NCBI GenBank assembly: GCA_049601975.1 | Contig: JBMYRC010000157.1 | Span: 1 to 9,124, forward strand | Direction of reading: 5' to 3' | Length of the DNA stretch: 9,124 bases | DNA from: UBA6544 sp049601975 | Lineage (GTDB): Bacteria > Pseudomonadota > Alphaproteobacteria > UBA8366 | Part shown: one piece after another, positions 6,891 to 9,124 of the stretch | Position numbering within the stretch: position 1 is the first letter of the stretch | Layout: the number at the start of each line of letters is the position of its first letter | Notes under the pieces: generated by a model | Seen by the model: the letters and a program-made list of their open reading frames with translations, nothing else | The model's database searches: none | What the model was told of the DNA's origin: nothing | Translations under genes and position numbers: made by a program

Positions 6891-7961
6891 TTACCTTCTT
6901 AAAGCCGGAAACACTTCTTGCTCCAGCAACGCTTTCGACTCCGGCCCGCCCGGTGTTGCATGTATTCGGAGATTACCACCGACAGATATCTTATCGAAAC
7001 CAAGCGCCGCGATTTCTTTTAGCTTCTCCACACATTGCTCAGGTGTGCCGACGACGCCAAAGTGATCGATGAAATCGTCGGTTAGCGTCTTCGCCTGATT
7101 GGAATCGCCATGGGTATGCGCATTCATGTCATAGGCGTCGCGCAGTGTCTGTAGCGCCCTCTCCGCCTCCGGCGTCAGCGGGCCATGGGTCTTCCCGTGC
7201 ATGACGGAAAATCGTGCAAAGACGGTCAGGCCGCCGCGGGCCACACCGCGTGCCACCGCCACGTCGGAATGCGCCGCGCAATTGACGAACGCGCCAAAGG
7301 CAACCCCGTCCGCATCGAGCCCGGCCTTGCGCCGCGCTTCCCGACCCAACTCGATGCCCCATTTGAGACGTTCGATATCTGCACCGACGGTCAGCATGAC
7401 GCGGTCTGCAAGGAGAGCGGCAATCTCAATAATTCGAGGACCGGTTGCCGCCACCTCAACCGGTACTTTCTGGGTGCCGCCAATCCAAGCGATCCGGCTT
7501 TCCGTCGGTGAGTCCGCGAGACCGAGGTCTTGCACCGGCGGTGCCACGTTATCCGGGATATCAATTTCGTCGAAAGAAACCGCATCGCCCCGCAAATAGG
7601 TTTGCAGATGGCGTAGATAGGTTTCGAACTGCCCGACGCGAGCGGGCGCTCGGCCAAGATGAGCGAGAGCGGAATCGCCGCGCCCAATGCCCAGCACCAT
7701 CCGCCCGTTGGCAACACGGTTGACGCTGGCGGCCGCCGTCGCAGTTGCCGCCGCCGTGCGCGTGACGGAGTTCGTCACCGCCGTACCGAGACCGATGCTT
7801 TCAGTCACCGTCGCCGCCATCGCCAAGGCGATATAAGGATCGCCGGAAAGGTTTTGGGAATCGACGACATAGACGCCATCCCAACCCTTTTCCTCATAGT
7901 TGCGCGCGAGCCGCATCAACCCCCGGGGCGATGCCGGGGCGTTCGTCCAAAACTCAACCAT
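6891..7961 (-). CDS. LLM-class flavin-dependent (FMN/F420) oxidoreductase
   Basis: The protein has 356 residues and fits the luciferase-like monooxygenase TIM-barrel family, Mer/F420-type branch. Landmarks in order are YEEKGWDGVYVVDS (22-35), IGLGTAVTNSVTRTAAATA (56-74, the flavin-side strand), GRMVLGIGRGDSALAHLG (86-103), and the closing FGVVGTPEQCVEKLKEIAALGFDKISV (301-327) near the C-terminus. No signal peptide is seen, so it is cytoplasmic. Members either oxidise substrates with O2 and reduced FMN (SsuD, RutA, DmoA) or use F420; the motifs here do not settle which, though a proteobacterial host favours FMN. No flavin reductase gene is in the window, so reduced flavin must come from elsewhere. 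It sits 12 nt after the VOC gene and 6 nt before the class V enzyme, so it is the second gene of the operon. Confidence 0.92.
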   Translation of the reverse strand: MVEFWTNAPASPRGLMRLARNYEEKGWDGVYVVDSQNLSGDPYIALAMAATVTESIGLGTAVTNSVTRTAAATATAAASVNRVANGRMVLGIGRGDSALAHLGRAPARVGQFETYLRHLQTYLRGDAVSFDEIDIPDNVAPPVQDLGLADSPTESRIAWIGGTQKVPVEVAATGPRIIEIAALLADRVMLTVGADIERLKWGIELGREARRKAGLDADGVAFGAFVNCAAHSDVAVARGVARGGLTVFARFSVMHGKTHGPLTPEAERALQTLRDAYDMNAHTHGDSNQAKTLTDDFIDHFGVVGTPEQCVEKLKEIAALGFDKISVGGNLRIHATPGGPESKALLEQEVFPALRR

Positions 7962-7973
7962 GCAAGCCCCGTC

Positions 7974-8357
7974 TTACTTTCGCTCGATGAGTTGATACAT
8001 CACACCGTGGCCATCCTTGGGATGGACGAACAGCATTTTGCCCGCTTCGATCAAATGCGCACCGTTGGCTTTCATCTCCGCCGCCGCCTCTTGTAGATCG
8101 TCGACACCCAGCGCCACCAAATGAAGGCCCTCGCCGTGCTTAGCCATCGCATTGCCGATCGCGCCCTCGCCGAGCGGCTCGCAAAGCTCAATAAACCGCC
8201 CATCATCGCCCAACGGCAAGATCGCGCGCTTCATGCCGAGCTCGGGAATTTCCTTCGGTTCTTCGCGCCGGTTCATCCCCATCTTGCCTTCGTAATCCTT
8301 AAGCCCCTCTTCCAAATCCTTTACCCGCACCACGATATGGTCGATCCATTTGTACAT
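7974..8357 (-). CDS. VOC/glyoxalase-fold protein, methylmalonyl-CoA-epimerase-like
   Basis: The protein has 127 residues, one complete vicinal-oxygen-chelate unit of two beta-alpha-beta-beta-beta modules. Likely metal ligands are His7 (WIDHIVVRV), Glu57 (GRFIELCEP), His79 (GLHLVALGV) and Gln122 (GVMYQLIE). Methylmalonyl-CoA epimerase uses His-Gln-His-Glu, so here the Gln and Glu appear exchanged between the second and fourth places. The charge of the site is kept, and metal binding is plausible. Related enzymes act as epimerases, lyases, ring-cleaving dioxygenases or isomerases. GGGAG lies about 8 nt before the ATG. It is the first gene of the operon, facing the divergent regulatory region. 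Its reaction is not predictable; it may isomerise or cleave the product of the LLM enzyme encoded next to it. Confidence 0.9.
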   Translation of the reverse strand: MYKWIDHIVVRVKDLEEGLKDYEGKMGMNRREEPKEIPELGMKRAILPLGDDGRFIELCEPLGEGAIGNAMAKHGEGLHLVALGVDDLQEAAAEMKANGAHLIEAGKMLFVHPKDGHGVMYQLIERK

Positions 8358-8450
8358 TTGTCGGCTCCCATTATTACGTCTGGTTTAATCTTCTAAATAG
8401 AATGTCGCTCGAACCGGTGTTGGGAAAAGCTCTCGAAATAACTTTCATCG

Positions 8451-8468
8451 CTGTGACGATGCTCACAG
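8451..8468. promoter_or_regulatory. CRP/FNR-type palindrome CTGTGA-N6-TCACAG
   Basis: A perfect 6-bp inverted repeat with a 6-bp spacer contains the TGTGA-N6-TCACA core of CRP-class operators. Its centre is about 102 bp from the VOC start codon and about 105 bp from the methyltransferase start codon, so one dimer could control both divergent units. The match is seen directly; the regulator is inferred, and could be a CRP, FNR/Dnr-type or another helix-turn-helix protein. No convincing -35/-10 pairs were placed in the 207-bp intergenic region. Confidence 0.6.
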
Positions 8469-8564
8469 ACGTTGAGCCGCATCCGAATAAAATGACCAAA
8501 TTCACCCGGAGACGATGTTTCCGTTGGGGGTAACGATAACTCTCAAGACTCGACAGGGATTAAA

Positions 8565-9124
8565 ATGGCTAAATACCGTGACTATCTTCCGCAAATCGAT
8601 GGCGATTTTTTCCCACTGATGGTGGGTTGGAGACAACCCTCGTCTTCCATGATGGCATCGATCTTCTGCACTTCGCGGCATTCGACTTAATGAAATCTAA
8701 AGACGGCCGGCAACGCCTGCGCGAGTATTTCGATCCGTATATCGATATCGCACGGGAAGCGGGTGCAGGCTTCATACTCGAATCGCCCACCTGGCGCGCG
8801 AATACAGATTGGGGTCGGCGATTGGGCTACAGCGCTTCAACTTTGGAAGATGCCAACCGCGACGCCATCACTTTGATGCATGATGTCCGCGACGCCCATG
8901 AAGGCAGCCTTCCAATCGTCGTCAGTGGCTGTATCGGCCCACGCGGTGACGGGTACGACTCCGGCGACATCATGTCACCCGTTGAAGCTAAAACCTATCA
9001 TTCTCCGCAGCTTGAAGCTTTTGCGGATGCCGGAGCGGACATGGTGACGGCGATCACGGCGACGAATATGAACGAAGCGATTGGTATCATTTCCGCAGCC
9101 ACTAAGGTCAACATGCCGGCCGCC
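8565..9124 (+). CDS. Homocysteine S-methyltransferase-family protein, 3' end outside window, frame broken after codon 16
   Basis: Translation starts at the ATG at 8565, with AGGGA about 6 nt upstream, and gives MAKYRDYLPQIDGDFF. In this frame it ends at a TAA at 8688-8690 after 41 residues. Shifting back one base at 8612 gives PTDGGLETTLVF and then an open frame to the window end, about 187 residues in all. Family marks are GGLETTL (N-terminal barrel strand), ESPTWRAN, VVSGCIGPRGDGYD, EAKTYHSPQLEAFADAGADMVTAIT and MNEAIGI. Full members have about 300-320 residues; the later zinc cysteines would lie outside the window. They transfer a methyl group from S-methylmethionine, a betaine or a similar donor to homocysteine. 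The frame break could be a one-base loss in a T run (mutation or sequencing error) or -1 recoding. Codons and conserved residues downstream look intact, so long-standing decay is unlikely. Confidence 0.85.
8606..8612 (+). other. Slippery heptamer T TTT TTC at the frame break
   Basis: Read from the ATG at 8565 the codons are GAT TTT TTC CCA, so T TTT TTC falls in the X XXY YYZ phase used for -1 frameshifting. Slipping back one base here continues with CCC ACT GAT GGT GGG, which restores the conserved GGLETTL. The sequence is certain; recoding activity is hypothetical. Confidence 0.4.
8624..8639 (+). other. RNA hairpin with GAGA (GNRA-type) tetraloop downstream of the slippery site
   Basis: GGGTTG (8624-8629) and CAACCC (8634-8639) form a perfect 6-bp stem closed by GAGA. 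It begins 11 nt after the slippery heptamer and could stimulate a ribosomal pause. A competing stem CCCAC/GTGGG (8612-8616 with 8622-8626) overlaps it. The bases also encode the conserved Gly-Leu-Glu-Thr-Thr, so the pairing may be accidental. Confidence 0.3.

Noticed and set aside
7659..8096. 145-residue + strand open frame across the LLM and VOC genes
   Set aside because: It spans two well-supported genes and their junction, with no SD and a low-complexity Arg-rich product.
8569..8790. 73-residue minus-strand open frame over the methyltransferase 5' end
   Set aside because: It is antisense to the conserved methyltransferase region and has no plausible SD or motif.

Overview
The window looks like chromosomal DNA of a Gram-negative proteobacterium, most likely an alphaproteobacterium. 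This is judged from moderately GC-rich coding sequence, Shine-Dalgarno-led genes packed into operons, TauD/CaiB/LLM/AtzE-type catabolic genes, and two kinds of short palindromic intergenic repeats. Genus cannot be set from the sequence alone. Almost all of it is protein-coding. I see no rRNA, tRNA, CRISPR array or transposase, and no gene-free stretch longer than about 210 bases.

Layout from left to right. The 3' end of a GIY-YIG nuclease-like gene lies on the + strand (1-192). It converges on a TauD/TfdA-type 2-oxoglutarate dioxygenase (254-1087, minus). A 246-base intergenic stretch follows, holding a 13-bp palindrome and a composite palindromic repeat bounded by two TTTCGCGAAA copies. Next on the minus strand come a 94-residue protein resembling the two ends of a flagellar rod/hook protein (1334-1618), a 10-TM EamA/DMT transporter (1731-2714) and a CaiB/BaiF CoA-transferase (2728-3969). 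The transporter and CoA-transferase form a tight pair. A long imperfect hairpin repeat (4021-4062) separates that pair from the main cluster.

The main cluster is read on the minus strand from 8357 down to 4070: VOC/glyoxalase-fold protein, LLM-class flavin-dependent oxidoreductase, class V PLP enzyme, a 70-residue GatC/AtzG-like subunit, and an amidase-signature hydrolase. Gaps are 12, 6 and 5 nt, followed by a 4-nt ATGA overlap, so this is surely one operon. Divergent from it is a homocysteine S-methyltransferase-family gene (8565 to the window end, + strand). The 207-bp divergent intergenic region carries a perfect CTGTGA-N6-TCACAG palindrome, the form of a CRP/FNR-family operator, midway between the two start codons.

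The likely joint role is catabolism of a small nitrogenous, possibly methylated, compound. A flavin enzyme oxidises or opens it, a PLP enzyme cleaves or transaminates it, an AtzEG-like pair hydrolyses an amide, and a methyltransferase moves a methyl group to homocysteine. The CoA-transferase and transporter could handle the remaining acid. The substrate is not identifiable from the sequence and this pathway is inference.

The most unusual point is that the methyltransferase reading frame is broken after codon 16, exactly at a heptamer T TTT TTC in the phase used for -1 ribosomal frameshifting. A GAGA-looped hairpin lies 11 nt downstream. A one-base loss or sequencing error in the T run is the simpler explanation, but recoding deserves a check.
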